Shown in pieces: positions 46,658 to 57,984 of a DNA stretch of 64,000 bases. Position 1 is the first letter of the stretch; the number at the start of each line of letters is the position of its first letter. Source of the stretch: Elmis aenea (Eukaryota > Arthropoda > Insecta > Coleoptera > Elmidae). Made by a program: the position numbers and the translations under genes. The DNA lies in the NCBI GenBank assembly GCA_947652605.1, contig OX393577.1, positions 48,273,494-48,337,493 of the forward strand, written 5' to 3'. Below the pieces are notes generated by a model. The model was given only the letters and a program-made list of their open reading frames with translations. It made no database searches and had not been told where the DNA came from.

Positions 46658-46717
46658 CAGGGTGTTCCATTTAAAAAAATCTTTGTTTTTGTTATAGCGC
46701 AAAAATGGTACACCCTG
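46658..46717. mobile_element. 60-bp TA-flanked CAGGGTG mini-element
   Basis: CAGGGTGTTCCATTT and TGGTACACCCTG face each other with TA on both sides, so both termini survive with only about 35 bp between. Another CACCCTGTA end lies at about 46837. Confidence 0.65.
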
Positions 46718-46719
46718 TA

Positions 46720-48600
46720 TAGATGAAAATAATTTTACGACGTAGATCTTTTCAAACCAATAACTTTATGTATTTAAGTTTTTTTTATATCTTCTACGGG
46801 CGGGGCGCTATGAAAGCCCGACGCACTAATGAATCACCCTGTATTTCCACTGTAAATAAATTTGTCCCTCATGCCGGTTTTGATAACGTAATACGATTTT
46901 GATCCGTTGACGTTAAAAGTGCAAAAATATTATCAACCGACAAATTTTTATATTAATGACAAGGATTAATTAATGTTTAATACAACGTGTTGAATGCTTC
47001 TGTCATTAAATGTATTAATTCCGTTATCAATTGCCTATAAAAGGAAAATCGGTGGTAAAAAAAGTCACGACCTCCTGACTTTTTTTATCTTACCATTTCC
47101 CATTATAAAATGTCTATTCCGGTGATATAAGTTCTTCCTTCTCTGGAAAACTATAAATAAAGCAACTTTCAAATGAATATCTTTATTTCTTCAGAGGGAA
47201 ATAACAAAAATATCTAGCACTCAAATCATATTCCTTTATTAAGTTCCTCGTTTTTACCTTCTTTGTCAACTGTTACTTTTTGGTCACCTAATAAATACTA
47301 AATTACGTTCATATTCAATAATATCAAGGCCTACAAACATTATATTATAACACAATCATTGTAATTATACTAATTTTAGGTAACAAAATCTACATAAAAA
47401 CGTCGAATGCTCGAAGAATTAAGATAAGAAAGTATATTGTGGTATTTAAAACATTAAAATACAATATTTAAATATTATATCAGAATTATTCGTTACTTTA
47501 ATGCTTCGTGGGTAAAGAATAAATAATCTTTTTACAATAATAAACAGTAGCTAGCTAGCTACGACTACAGGTGCTACACCTGTCAAATATTTTATAGAAA
47601 TTACTATAAGTCAGGAGCCATAAACATTGAGTTGTTATTAATGCAAATTAAGATCAGATTCTAAAATGTTATAAAATATAAATGACGTTGAGTTTATAAT
47701 AATATAGTTGATATAAATATACTACTAGACATTTTTTTACAGTTAAAAATGTTATTATAACGATCCATTCGTCGCTTAATTAGAAAAAAACTTTTAACAC
47801 CATAACGATAAAATATTAGTAGTATGTATTTCTAATTTGATTTCCATGTGGTAATTTCGTTTATTTTAATATATAAGTAAACCTATAAAATTGAAATGAA
47901 GTTGTATTAAAGTAATGTATTTTTTTTGCTTAGAATTAATAAGCTACCATTTTTAATCAAGTCTGAGAAATACAAAATTATTTAAAAACTATATGTATAT
48001 GTAATATATATATTATATACGAGTATATACTTATATAGGTGAAAACCCTTAGTGCGTATTTCCTTCTTTATGGTTTATTATTCAAAATAGCAAAAGGCAA
48101 ACTAAATTTTTTAAAGGTCAAGAGTTACATAGCCTATAAAATTATTTTCAGCTATACCGAGAAAGATATATGGTGTGTGGGGTGCTCCTTGTTTTTACTG
48201 GATAATTTTTTTCTTAAATTTGAATTGTTGTCGTCCTGTTACTTGTTTATTATTTTCTTTACCAACTTGAATCGGAAATTCTTTAAAAATTTGATAGTGA
48301 TTGTAAGTTAATTAATAGCATAAAAATCAAAAATGGCGAGTTGAATATCGCAACTTATAAATCAAGCAGGTTGGGACAATTTTAGAAACGCTCTACGATT
48401 AAGGCGGTGCGTAAATTATGAATATCAAATTACAAATTTACATTTAAAAAATACTAAAAATCATTTTTTTTCCGATTTTTCACAATATTTCCGCATTTTA
48501 GTTTAAATTTTAGCTTTAAGCCCTTGTAACATATTTATTTGTTAATTTAACCATTCTTCTATCTCCACAGCTCCCCATGTTGTCCATGTTGACACGTGCA
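46720..48600. other. AT-rich intergenic stretch, no gene seen
   Basis: TAGCTAGCTAGCTA at about 47552 is a small palindromic run. The 90-codon frame at 48039-48311 is hydrophobic, lacks an ATG start and has no domain. Nothing else recognised. Confidence 0.4.
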
Positions 48601-48605
48601 CCCTG

Positions 48606-48997
48606 CAGTGGCGTACGCAGAAAAATATTTTAGGAGGGGATATTATTTTAATTTGCAAAAATAATACCGACTAATTTCAAACGAGGCATGGCAATGGTGC
48701 AATTAGAAAATGATCTATAGGGGCTAGACACAAAAAGTGAGTCATATGAAAGACTTGTGGGGGGCTCAGGGGCAGCCTCTCGGGTAACAGCGCCATAGTT
48801 TTTTTTTTTAAATTTTCAAGGTCAAACGTACCCAAAAATAGCGCATTTATGAGTAAAATATACAAACATAATATATTTTTTATGTATGGAAAAGCAGTTT
48901 TTCGCGCAATTTTGAAAGGCGATAATTATAAATTTAGTTCTTTTCAAACTTTCGGGGGGGAATTTAACCCCTAACTCCCCCGTTGCGCATGCCACTG
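48606..48997. mobile_element. hAT-type MITE with CAGTGGCGTACGCAG ends
   Basis: The left end CAGTGGCGTACGCAG and right end GTTGCGCATGCCACTG are inverted. The flanks GCACCCTG and GCACCTG differ by a one-base indel. An AACCCCTAACTCCCCC run lies near the right end. A left-end relative is at 36162. Confidence 0.8.
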
Positions 48998-49047
48998 GCA
49001 CCTGTATTAGTATAGTTGAAACAGAAAGAATTTACTTAACTTATTAG

Positions 49048-49403
49048 TAGTGTTGCCGCCGAGACGAGATAATTCTCGATCTCGTCTGGAATATTCGAGA
49101 TCGAGAGGGGCATTTTTCTGTCTTGAATTTTCGAGACAAAATTCTTAAATTCTCGATCTCGACAGTATTTCTTTATTTTTTAAAATCAAAAGCGATATTT
49201 TTATTAATTTGTAAGTGGGGTGCTCCTCTGAGCGCGAAGCCTCGGTCTGTGGCCCGAAAAACTCAGTTGCAGTGTCTCAATTCGATTCGCACATACTTAA
49301 AATTCAAGAATCGAGATTCTCGAGTTTGAGATCGAGAATCAACTTTCGAGAATTTTCGAGATCCAGAATGGATCAAATCTCGTCTCGTCTCGGGGCAACA
49401 CTA
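49048..49403. mobile_element. Non-autonomous hAT MITE with GAGACGAG ends (family F)
   Basis: The ends are TAGTGTTGCCGCCGAGACGAG (first 20 bases shared in pattern) and CTCGTCTCGGGGCAACACTA. The perfect duplication is CTTATTAG (49040-49047, 49404-49411). Short relative of the 23663-26801 hAT, presumably moved by the same transposase. Confidence 0.92.
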
Positions 49404-49411
49404 CTTATTAG

Positions 49412-50687
49412 AAAATGTCGTTTAGATTTGAGACTTGTCGTCTGTTTAATAGTGGATGATTTTCTATTTATAATATTTTAATTAGCTAGACTTTTGTTCT
49501 ATTTTATTCGATGTTCAAATTTTGGAAATTTTTAATTGATTATTGCTTTTTTCTGTTAAGAATATTTAAACAGGATTCTTTTTTATTACAATATAAAATG
49601 ATTTAAGGAACAATATCTATTACTATACTAGTTGCATTTAATGTTCACATGCAAATGATCACTTAAACATGACGATTAACACACAAACAAAACAATTGAC
49701 ACGTTGAAGTAAGAACGTAAGCATTAAAAAAAAACATTTGTATACCGGAATTACATGAGTTACTGTTAATAACTAATTAAATGCACACCTGTAATAAAAT
49801 GCACTGGCGCAAAAATACGCAAGTTCAATTATAATAATTACATTCATGTTCATCAGTTTAATTGCACATGTAATAAATATTGAAAAGTTATTAAAGACAT
49901 CAATGTATTTCCGTTTCGCTAATCTAAATGAACCACTAGACTATTTATTACTTTCTTTCCATTAACTGAACCGCCATAAAAGTTAAATAATATATTCAAG
50001 TTTATTCCCTACGAGCTGTCGTAAAATTTTGTGCGTTTGTAAGGCATTTTAGAAGTTGTAAACTGTACTACATCAGGTTAGAAATATGTATTAGGGCATT
50101 TTGGCAAACTGATTCTACTGTGAGTATCATCTGTGTTTGCTTATACTAGGTAAACAAATATTGGTTATAGCCCATTGTGCCCATATAACATACAATAACA
50201 ACAACGGTTGGGTAAAATACAATACTGCCCTATTGTACTCAAAAATAAATACACTGCATCTGTGTGGACAAACCCATAATTGATTTGTCACACTAAGCAT
50301 TACACATAGATTTTAATGGAAACAGTTTTTCAGTGTGATAAATTATGAAATATAGTTTAACAGCACAGTTTTTTTAAACCTTTTATGTACGGCAATGCTT
50401 CTTAAACTATGATACGCGTGTCGCTGATGAAACTTTTAGTTGTGATTTATGTAAGCGCTATATTGCTGAAATGTCGAAAAATGAAATTGTACTATACTTT
50501 TCCCCTATTTAAAAAAGTGAATATTCTATGAATTTATTTTGTATAGGCAATGTTGCTTGCTTAGGGGAATCATTAGGTTTACTAGCGTTGCCAACAATAT
50601 GTATTATACGAGTATAGGTAATATCGGAAGTTCCTGCTTTATATTTTTGAATAAATATTACGTGCATAATAGTTATTTATGTATCAA
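49412..50687. other. AT-rich intergenic stretch, no gene seen
   Basis: No exon or repeat pair recognised. Confidence 0.4.
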
Positions 50688-51039
50688 GGCCAAAAAGTGT
50701 AACTTTTTTGGCCGCGTCTGGTTTGCTGGCCGAGACGTAGTCGAGGCCAGCAAACAGGCAAGGCCGAAAAAGTACGTTTTGGCCGAGGTGCATATTACAT
50801 TTTTTGTGCGATATAATTAAAAACACTTTAAATTTTTTGTAATTTTCAAAAATATAGGTTAGAAACTACGTGACATTCTGTCACTGACAGATGACGGCGT
50901 ATGCTGTTAGCTTTAATGCAAATTTACGCTGTAGCGGCCGAAAAAGTTACTTTTCAGGCCGTTGCTAAGGGTAACGGCCTGAAAAGTTACTTTTTAGGCC
51001 GTTGCTAAGGATAACGCCGGTAAAGCAGTACTTTATGGC
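50688..51039. repeat. Array of GGCC-bounded palindromic modules
   Basis: Copies at 50688-50713, 50762-50784, 50936-50960, 50976-51000 and a worn one at 51016-51039. Each is GGCC-N-AAAAAGT...ACTTTTT-N-GGCC, close to a perfect palindrome of 23-26 bp. The last three repeat every 40 bp with GTTGCTAAGGGTAA between them. Between modules 1 and 2 lies another hairpin, TTTGCTGGCC with GGCCAGCAAA (about 50722-50754). Function unknown. Confidence 0.85.
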
Positions 51040-51485
51040 TGCTAACGCGTCCGTCAAACAGCTGTTTCTAGTACGATCGCACAAAAAATATTTTCAAAAA
51101 CTACATTTACATTGCCTATACAGTTACTTCCCGCTTAACGAATATTCGTTTTACGAACAAAGTCAGTCAAAAAGTCGGGAAAAACCTGTATATAAAATGA
51201 GAAACGTTCTATGTAATTAGTTTTTCGTCGTATAAGTAAATATAGCATTAATAAGTCGTAAGACCTCCCTAGTTTGATATTCACTTAATAAATTAACTTA
51301 CGAAAATAGGTATGTTTGTGAATAATTTGAGGTACCCGATAAGTTTGTGAATAAATTTAAAGTCATACAAAGCAACCACTTTGTGATAAAAACAGTGTAC
51401 AATATACTTAGTTTCAAAATGTCATTGTTACTTTTTTATTTGATTCTTAGATTTTTAAATTTATTTTTAAGCAATTTAATGTAAC

Positions 51486-51720
51486 TGAACGATTGCGCGA
51501 CTCCGTACAACTGTTTGTGTCGTATAGGCATGCATTTCGTTCTCCTTCATAAGATGAGCACACACACCGTAGAAATCCATGTTGAAACCAAATAAAATAG
51601 TTGCTTGTGTGCTTGCATCTATGTGGCTCCTGATTTTGTTTTGCGTATGTGAGCGCGGTTTAGCCATTCGCGGACCAAACTGGTGCACAGCTGATAATTG
51701 CATGTCAGCTATCAGCCTAA
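51486..51720. repeat. Diverged copy of the 27270-28021 element, unoccupied
   Basis: Shares CACACACCGT, CCATGTTGAAACCAAA, TGTGCTTGCATCTATGTG and GCCATTCGCGGA blocks and ends in AATTGCATGTCAGC. It has a single GTTGAAAC at 51581-51588, where the 27.5-kb copy carries a MITE. The minus-strand frame here (51476-51745) is not a gene. Confidence 0.75.
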
Positions 51721-52330
51721 AACCGCGTGTTTGTGAATTTATCAAGTAAAACGTTTTACTACGCCCAAATGGGCTAAAATAAAAATACCATTAGAACTTT
51801 TATTTCTTGTTTTTATGTTTTATACAAAAGTGACAAAAATCTACCGCAATACATGGGCAACTGTTATTATAAGAATTAGTGAATCGATATACTTCACAAC
51901 ATTGGGCCAAATTATAGTATAATTTGAATGGCGTTTAAATAATTAACCAGTCTCACCAAATTTATGAATAAACTACAAAAAAAATTAACAATGGCAAATT
52001 CTTTAAACACAAATATCTTTTTAACGATAGCGCATAGAAAAAAGTTGTAAATAGACAATTTTTAGATAATCATTTAACGTAGATTGTGGAAAACATTATG
52101 CTAAAAATTATTTAAATTGAATGAGGTTCAAGAAACAGACCAAACACATTTTTATAAATTGAAAATATAGTAGGCTATAGCCCTAAATAAGATTAATTCA
52201 ATATATCAATAATACAAAACTTGTTGCACGTTTTGAAGGTAATTTTTAAAGAGAAATATGTGTCTATCTAAAAAATCTGCTATGAAATATGAAAATTATG
52301 ACTTCTTCATAATAAAGATTGTTTATCTGT
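51721..52330. other. AT-rich intergenic stretch, no gene seen
   Basis: Nothing recognised. Confidence 0.4.
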
Positions 52331-52340
52331 TTGTCATATC

Positions 52341-52676
52341 CAGGGCTGCGGAGTCGGTAAAAAAATAGTCGACTCCGACTCCGAATCCGACTCCTGATAA
52401 TTTTAGTAGTTCGACTCCGACTCCGACTCCGACTCCGACTCCGACTCCGACAAAACGAAATACTAAGACATTTTATGATGTGCAACATAAGAAAAAAAAA
52501 AGAAATATAAAAAAACTATTTAAAATTTGAGCTTAAATTTTGCGGCAAAGGACTATCTCGCAATTTTTTGTTGTACCCGGAGTCGGAGTCGGTACATTTT
52601 TTCCGACTCCAACTCCGACTCCACTGACCAGAAATTCCTTCTAAACTCCGACTCCGACTCCGACTCCACAGCCCTG
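52341..52676. mobile_element. hAT MITE with GGAGTC repeat ends (family E)
   Basis: The ends CAGGGCTGCGGAGTCGG and CCGACTCCACAGCCCTG-like inverted termini have a perfect 8-bp duplication GTCATATC (52333-52340, 52677-52684). Long runs of GACTCC at the left and GGAGTC/GACTCC at the right. The Arg/Ser repeat frame on the minus strand is an artefact of the repeat. 336 bp. Confidence 0.93.
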
Positions 52677-52684
52677 GTCATATC

Positions 52685-54990
52685 TCTTTAAATTTTTTAA
52701 AAAACAGTACAGTTGCTTTATCTGTGTTGCTATCAAACAAATGGCAAACAATAGCATGTAGCTTTCTCTTATTATATAACATTTTTAAATATTTTTTGCA
52801 CATTCTTACACCAATGTATAAAGGTTGATATGTAATTTAGTAAAATAACATTTATTTTTTTAAAGTCTTCTATGATTTTAATGAGATGTACCCGTTTTTC
52901 TCTTTGTATCAAAAATTTCTAACATTACTATAAACAAGTTTTGTACTATTGTAATCAGTAAAAAGCTTTTTTTTATAAGGCTGCAGCCAACTGAAAGGGC
53001 CATTTGACAAAAACAAAATTAGGTTTGGCCTGCATCTTGGTAACCACTGATGAGTGTATAATTTACAATTTATGTAAAATTGCCTAAATATAACCTATTA
53101 ACAACTATTTTATATTTGTTAAAGTTAATATTCGTGTCTAAATATTTTGTTTTTTTTTTTTTTTAATATTTTTAGTTTCTTAGAAAAAGCAGTCGGTTAA
53201 CGTCATTAAATTTCTTTTGTAATTCTGTCCAACTTTGTTATTTAAACCGGTTTTCTATCTCTTATAATAAGAAAGGGTAACGCAGTAGATTATTGTGAGT
53301 CTGTATAGTTAAAAAAATTCAACAATATGCGAATTCTTAAACCAACATAATTTAAAATGAAGCTGAATCGTTCTGTGTAAGTCAGAAGCACATCCTTTTG
53401 ATTGTCGCAATTTATTTGACATTTGGACTTTTGCAAAACTCATAAACTTTCTTACATAAGGCTACTGTTTCGTTTTTATTTAATCGATTCTCGGACCATG
53501 GCTGTGTTAGATTGTTGATTAGATTATTTCCGCGTTATAATCGTTGCCATTATATAAATAATTAAAATTTATGTTTATTGTTGATATATTTTTAAGAGGT
53601 TCATTAGCAGAATATATTACATAACTCCAAAGATGAGTAACACACGGTTATTCCGATAAATAAATGATTTATATTGACGTTATCTCTCTCATATAAGACA
53701 AGTCACACAGCGACTTCATCAGGTGAGTTTTAGTTTTTGAAAGACTTATCAAAATGCAAATTAAACAAGGGTTCGAAATTTTATTTGAGTATTCAATAAA
53801 AATACCAACCTAATCGAAAAGTTGGTGGTTTTAACGACGGCAACGATCAAAGGACTGCGAAGTAAGTTTTGTCAACGTAAACTGCCGTCCAGGGGCCTAA
53901 CTACCTTAATATTAATATTAAATTCTTCTTTACAATCGTGACAGAACGAAAATAATTCAAAAAATCCTACGACATTTACCAGTTTTAATCGACCGACCTT
54001 GCTTTCAGATAGTTCGTACTTTTTATAACGAAGCGGCAAAATATTTACGATCGGTAAAAACAAAATATGGATTATTTTATTAAGAAGACAGTACACAGTC
54101 ACAAATAAAGTAATACAGTTTGTGCAGTAATTTACTGAACACAGGCAGTTAAAAATCATCAGTAATTAACTTTAAATACTTAAGTTTAAATTATTGTCTC
54201 GGTCACTTTATAAAAGTTATTAAATTTTCGCAAATGTAACAAAAAAAAATTAATAAACAAAGTTATCACCCAATCAAAGGGTATGATTAAAAATCCCGTT
54301 AAATAACGTGGTATTTGATATCTTCTGTTGAATTATATTAATGTGTTAAGTTATGAGATTAAAACAGAATAGAAAAATAATATGATTTGCTAAAGTAATA
54401 AAATTAATGTTTAGGTTTAGGCCTAGGGTATTAAAAATGCTGTTCTTAGCTTAAAATAAGTTTAAAAATCTTAAAATTTATGTGGTTTGTACTCACAAAA
54501 AAGTTGTAACAATAATTTTTGTAACTGATTTATTTATATTTTTTTTTTCAAATGTTTTTCTTCTTTTTAACATATCTTAGATCTTGTATTCCTTGTTAAG
54601 TGTCCATAACATTGTGACCAAGAGATTAAAGCAAGCGTAGGTTACTAGAAATTGTGGATGGTAAAAATCAAATAAATTTTAGTCAATACAATTAAAGAAA
54701 CACGTTTTTTTCTTTTGAAACTGCAGCGATATAACATCACATTATAATTTATCGAGTTAAAATTCGGCAGCAATGTTTTCGTCTTTACTGCTATTTTTAT
54801 TGTGTAGAAGCTTAACATAAAACATTAGTTTGACGAAGCATTTGCCTACTGTAGAATTTGGCCAACACTTGAAATTGCTAAGTTTTATGGCACACACTGC
54901 TTCATTACCGAAGACACGTGGTAAATGGAAATGAAAAATTGTAGGAGTAATAAATAACACAGTTTATGTTTTTTTTTATATCATTGAATA
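52685..54990. other. Intergenic stretch with a family H relic, no gene seen
   Basis: 53190-53300 is a diverged copy of the interior of the 14773 element (CTTATAATAAGAAAG, GTAGATTATTGT). The 95-codon minus-strand frame at 53872-54159 has no recognised domain. ATCAG|GTGAGT near 53720 is a donor-like sequence without further support. Confidence 0.4.
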
Positions 54991-54992
54991 TA

Positions 54993-55960
54993 CAGGGTAT
55001 TTCGTAAAAAATGCGAAAAAATTCAGCAGGTAATTCCTTATCGAAAATTAATGGTGGTCTTTTATATAAAATTTTTTCCTTAGACGTTTCCTTTCGGAGT
55101 TACACCCCCCTAAAGGGGAGCGGCAAAATTTGGTTGTTATTTTATTTCTCAAATTTGAATAATTGTAAGTGAATGATATTTGGTAGATGTTTTATACTTA
55201 TTAAAAGGTTTCCCATAGTAATATTTTCAATTATCTCCCACCTTTACAAGGAGCTGAAAAGTGCGACCCCTGTTGGTTTTTTAATCAGAACATTTTGATG
55301 GGTTGAAATTTAACAATTTAAATGAAAGGTAACCTTACCTAATCTATTTAGAAACTTTTTTTATTCCTTAACTTTTCTCGTAAAATCTACAGTTTTTGAG
55401 TAAAAAATATAAGTGAACATGTACCATTAAATATTCCAATACCAAACGATTCATTTTGGTAACCATGGTTTGTTTGTGTTCATATTGAGTAGAACTGACG
55501 GGTGTCATGTGTTTTGACGTTAACGTGGCGACAACGCTAAAACGCCCGTCAATTCTACCCAATATGGGGATAAAGAAACCATGGTAACCACCAAAATAAC
55601 TAGTTTATGTTTAGAATATTTAATGGTTCATGTTCACTCATTTCATTTTTTACTCAAAAACAGAAAACTAAGGATTAAAAAAAGTTTCTAAATAAATTAG
55701 TTTTAGACTGCAAAATAACCCATCAAAAATTCCTGATAAAAAAACCAACAGGTGTCGCACAATTCAGCCCCCTGTGAAGATGGGAGATTATTGAAAATAT
55801 TGCCATGAGAGACCTTTTAATAAGTATAAAATATCTACCAAATATCATTCTCCTACATTTATACAAATTTAAAAAATAAAATAAAAATTTAATTTTACCG
55901 CTTAATTTTCGATAAGGAATCACCTTCCGATTTTTTTCGCATTTTTTACGAAACACCCTG
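54993..55960. mobile_element. TA-flanked 968-bp foldback element (family 4)
   Basis: TACAGGGTATTTCGTAAAAA and TTTTTACGAAACACCCTGTA are the ends, TA outside. The two halves are inverted copies over nearly the whole length (blocks ATTCCTTATCGAAAATTAA, ACCAACAGG against CCTGTTGGT, CCATGGTAACCA against TGGTAACCATGG), meeting near 55500. The open frames inside are by-products. Confidence 0.9.
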
Positions 55961-55962
55961 TA

Positions 55963-56338
55963 TAATGAGAACTATTAATTTCACGTCATTAATTTACACC
56001 TCAAAAATTTTACTGTTCCGTACGAGTATTGTATAAAAATATGCAGGCTGACTATTGACATTCTGTGGTCCGATTGCATTAAGATTCGTTAAACGTTAAA
56101 GGAGCGTCAAACGTTGCATCTATAGTTCTTTTTTGTTACTTGTTTTTTTTACCTAGCATTAACCAACAGTTACATTTTGTTGGAGCTTTGTGCAATTTGG
56201 CTTGTATGCCAGTAATGCGCAAAATGATTACAGGCAAGCTTTAACTTTAAATGGCATCGTGACAATTAATATTATACGAAAATGATAAAATACAATAATT
56301 GTTGTCCCGTTATGAGTACTTTTTTTTTGCAGAATGCT
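55963..56338. other. Intergenic stretch, nothing recognised
   Basis: No exon or repeat pair recognised. Confidence 0.4.
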
Positions 56339-56346
56339 GTGTAAAC

Positions 56347-56729
56347 CAGGGAGTCGGCAGAAAATGTAACGACTCCCTGCTCTCGACTCCCGAGTCGGTA
56401 TTTTTTAAAACCGACTCCGACTCCGACTTCCGACTCTGTTCACTAATGCACTACACTAAACAACATTAAGGAAAACCGGTACTGAATATTTTCTATTTCG
56501 TTTCAGATCTCAAACAAAATAAAATTGCCGTTCCCGTTTCCGTTCTTTAAAAAAACTTCGGGTAATATCGTTATTTTGTTTTCGTTTTCGTTCAGTTCTC
56601 ATCCTTGATGAACACTGAATCAAAGAGTCGGGAGTCGATACTTTTTCCAACTCCGACTCCCGACTTCTACAAGAAACCTCGACTCCTCGACTCTGGACTC
56701 CCGACTCCGACTCCGACTTTCCATCTCTG
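56347..56729. mobile_element. hAT MITE with GAGTCGG/CGACTCC ends (family E variant)
   Basis: Starts CAGGGAGTCGGCAG and ends CCGACTTTCCATCTCTG; the flanks GTGTAAAC and GTTCAAAA agree in 5 of 8. The middle (about 56530-56610) carries a second kind of short repeat, CCGTTCCCGTTTCCGTTC and TCGTTTTCGTTC, suggesting a nested or composite element. Confidence 0.75.
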
Positions 56730-57019
56730 GTTCAAAATAACTTTTTCGGATCTCATTTAGAAGCTAGATCCTGATATTCTTGTATTCACATTTTTTCTTT
56801 AAAAAAACGCGTAATGCATTAGTACAAATAATGTCTAACCTCAGAATATGATTTGTATAATCATGCGCCAAAATATACAGTTCTGAAATGAAAAGACGAA
56901 CAATATTGTTCTTCTGGTTGTCTTCTGTGAGTTTATTTCTCCTGAAAGAAAATAACTTACACACTATTAGCGTGTTGATTTACCATGGTGTTAATATCAA
57001 TAACGCAGATTCTCAAACA

Positions 57020-57789
57020 TATCCCGGAACAAAGGTTGCTGCAGACTCCTGCAAAAGGAGACGATTTTCTCGCGTAATGCAGGCACAGTTCTTGGCGGAT
57101 CTTCACAGTTTAACACACTCTGCTTTAACATTCCCCACAAATAGGCACCAGGTGATGTTAGATCGGGGGAATGGGACGGGTATAGGAAGTCAGTACCACC
57201 TGAAATGATTTATTCCGGAAAGTTTTCCTGCAGAATGGCTACAGATTCTTGAGCGGTATGGCTGGTCGCCCCTTCATGTTAATACCACTGACTATTCATG
57301 TAAAGGCCCCTTGCTCAACAGAACCTTCTCAAATCCTGACAAAAAAGGTCCGATCACCATACCCCTGTAGCGTTTTTGGGTGACGGTAAGAGCATTGCCT
57401 TCCTCATCTTTAACGAAATAGGGGCCAAATACTATACCGTGGGCTGCGAAGGCACACCAGATCGTTACATGTGCACCATGTAGCGGTTTCTGAACATTAT
57501 CATCTAGCCGCTCAAAACCACGGAAGAGAGTTTTCTGGCGATTAATGTAGCCACTTGTAGTGCATGTGACTTTCGTCAGAGAACCACATATATTACTCAA
57601 GAAATCTGGATCCCAATACACCATTCTGGCTCGCATATCTCGCTCTGACAAGCGTATTCCAATCTGTACCCTGTACTTAAATCCACCTATGTTCCTAAAC
57701 ATTCGGCGAACGATGAGTTTCAGTACTGTATATTTTGGCGCATACTGTATATACTCATGATATGTAGATAAATTGTATTTATTGCACAT
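57020..57789 (-). pseudogene. Tc1/mariner (IS630-like) transposase remnant
   Basis: The minus-strand frame from 57789 reads YRVQIGIRLSERDMRARM, then SGYINRQKTLFRG, KPLHGAHVTIWCAFAAHGI and GPYFVKDEEGNALTV, the central part of a mariner-like transposase. After the stop near 57292 other frames give EGATSHTAQESVAILQENFP (normally QDGAxxHTA, with the catalytic Asp here Glu), then PSHSPDLTSPGAYLWGMLK. The frame breaks and the altered catalytic residue mean the copy is dead. No inverted termini identified. Confidence 0.85.
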
Positions 57790-57984
57790 CCCATTTGATA
57801 TAGCTTATGTTCTTATATTTATGCTTTTATGTTAATAAATTAGATCATCCTCGATTTAGCGGACTATCAGCCTTAAATTTAAATGTTCGTTGAAATTAAA
57901 TTTCCGTAAAATATCGTTTATATAAATTCTTCTTCTCTTCTTAATCGGTTCTTCTTGTATTTTTCGGTGTCTAGGTATGCTTTT
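57790..57984. other. Short AT-rich spacer, possibly LINE 3' UTR
   Basis: Lies directly downstream (minus strand) of the LINE stop at 57985-57987. CTTCTTCTCTTCTTAATCGG may be its 3' UTR; no poly(A) boundary is clear. Confidence 0.3.

Noticed and set aside
52264..52488. Minus-strand RSRSRS frame
   Set aside because: Produced by the CCGACT array of the 52341 element.
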